From an uncultured bacterium (GTDB lineage: Bacteria; Actinomycetota; Coriobacteriia; Coriobacteriales; Coriobacteriaceae), in the NCBI GenBank assembly GCA_905215755.1, contig CAJMRE010000039.1, positions 1 to 17,276 on the forward strand: a stretch of DNA of 17,276 nt. Reading direction: 5' to 3'. Made by a program: the position numbers and the translations under genes. Numbering within the stretch: position 1 is the stretch's first letter; the number at the start of each line of letters is the position of its first letter. Under the pieces are notes generated by a model. That model saw only the letters and a list, made by a program, of their open reading frames with translations. It did not search any database and was not told the DNA's origin. Of the stretch, positions 16,805 through 17,276 are shown in pieces.

Positions 16805-17276
16805 ATGAGTAACGTTCGCGTTTGTGTAGACGTTGTGGGCGGAGACGAGAAACCTCAGGTTGTTCTCGATGGTATCGAGGCTGCGCTTGCCGCCGATCCC
16901 GATATCGAGGTCTTGGCAGCTGGCCCCGCCGAAATCGTCAACCCTTTTGCCGCTTCCCATGCACGTGTTGAGGCCCTTGAGGCACCTGACGTTATCGCCA
17001 TGGATGACGATCCCATTCGCGCCGTGATGACTAAACGCAAGTCGTCGATCGTGCTGTCGTGTCGTGCCATCAAGAAGGGTAATGCGGACGCGTTTTTCTC
17101 TGCCGGCTCCACCGGCGCCATGACCGCCGCTGCCACCGCCTACGTGACGCCGTTTAGGTTTCAGGCCGAAGGCAAGAAGCAGCCGGTGCGCCCCTGTCTG
17201 ACCAATGCGCTACCCAATCGCGCCGGCGGTCTGACGGTGCTGTGCGATATGGGCGCCAACCCCGATGTCGAGGTCG
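16805..17276 (+). CDS. plsX: Phosphate acyltransferase PlsX (3' end outside the window)
   Basis: PlsX converts acyl-ACP to acyl-phosphate, the acyl donor for PlsY in phosphatidic acid synthesis. 157 codons are present and the frame is open at the window edge. Family landmarks are the N-terminal VDVVGGDEKPQVVLDGIEAAL, the DDDPIRAVMTKRKSS segment, ADAFFSAGSTGAM and CDMGANPD. Two of these depart from the common forms (SAGNTGA and DVGANVD). ATG 16805 is preferred over the in-frame ATG 16799 because AAGGAG (16792-16797) is 7 nt upstream of the former and 1 nt from the latter. Placement after rpmF is typical. It is separated from rpmF by a terminator-like hairpin. Confidence 0.9.
   Translation, partial: MSNVRVCVDVVGGDEKPQVVLDGIEAALAADPDIEVLAAGPAEIVNPFAASHARVEALEAPDVIAMDDDPIRAVMTKRKSSIVLSCRAIKKGNADAFFSAGSTGAMTAAATAYVTPFRFQAEGKKQPVRPCLTNALPNRAGGLTVLCDMGANPDVEV

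Overview
The window is a GC-rich stretch of conserved bacterial housekeeping genes, all on the + strand. It most resembles a Coriobacteriia genome (Collinsella or a close relative; phylum Actinomycetota). Supporting this are the gene order coaD / DivIVA-like coiled coil / DUF177 / rpmF typical of actinobacteria, a very long charged IF2 N-terminus, heavy GAG/CTC/GCC codon bias and GTG starts. The genus is inferred from style and synteny, not from a database match.

Region 1 (1-7943) is one tightly packed run: infB (5' end outside the window), rbfA, nrnA-type DHH phosphoesterase, truB, ribF and dnaG. Neighbouring genes overlap by 4 or 8 nt or lie within about 15 nt, so they probably form one operon for translation initiation, 30S maturation, nanoRNA turnover, tRNA pseudouridylation, flavin cofactor synthesis and replication priming. 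Region 2 (7944-9455) is rpoD, the housekeeping sigma factor, with its own promoter and a strong intrinsic terminator. dnaG-rpoD is the remnant of the classical macromolecular-synthesis operon, here attached to the infB cluster.

Region 3 (9456-9976) contains no protein gene. It holds a near-perfect 54-bp palindrome made of two 27-bp units, a strong promoter, two identical tRNA-Asn(GTT) genes 109 bp apart, two hairpin terminators and a leader. Region 4 (9977-15353) is asp23-like, fakA-like, recG, rsmD and coaD, again closely spaced. The first two match the yloU-yloV pair that sits upstream of recG in Bacillus.

Region 5 (15354-17276) is a SepIVA/DivIVA-like coiled-coil gene, a DUF177 zinc-cysteine protein gene, rpmF (59 aa) and the 5' part of plsX. 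Short promoters precede the coiled-coil gene and rpmF, and a terminator-like hairpin separates rpmF from plsX. fakA and plsX both belong to acyl-phosphate metabolism, so membrane lipid supply is linked here to translation, DNA repair and division genes.

I found no CRISPR array, prophage, transposase, toxin-antitoxin, defence or biosynthetic cluster. The items most worth a second look are the double palindrome at 9459-9512, a dyad over the rpoD promoter, a hexanucleotide repeat inside rpoD, and the uncharacterised coiled-coil protein.
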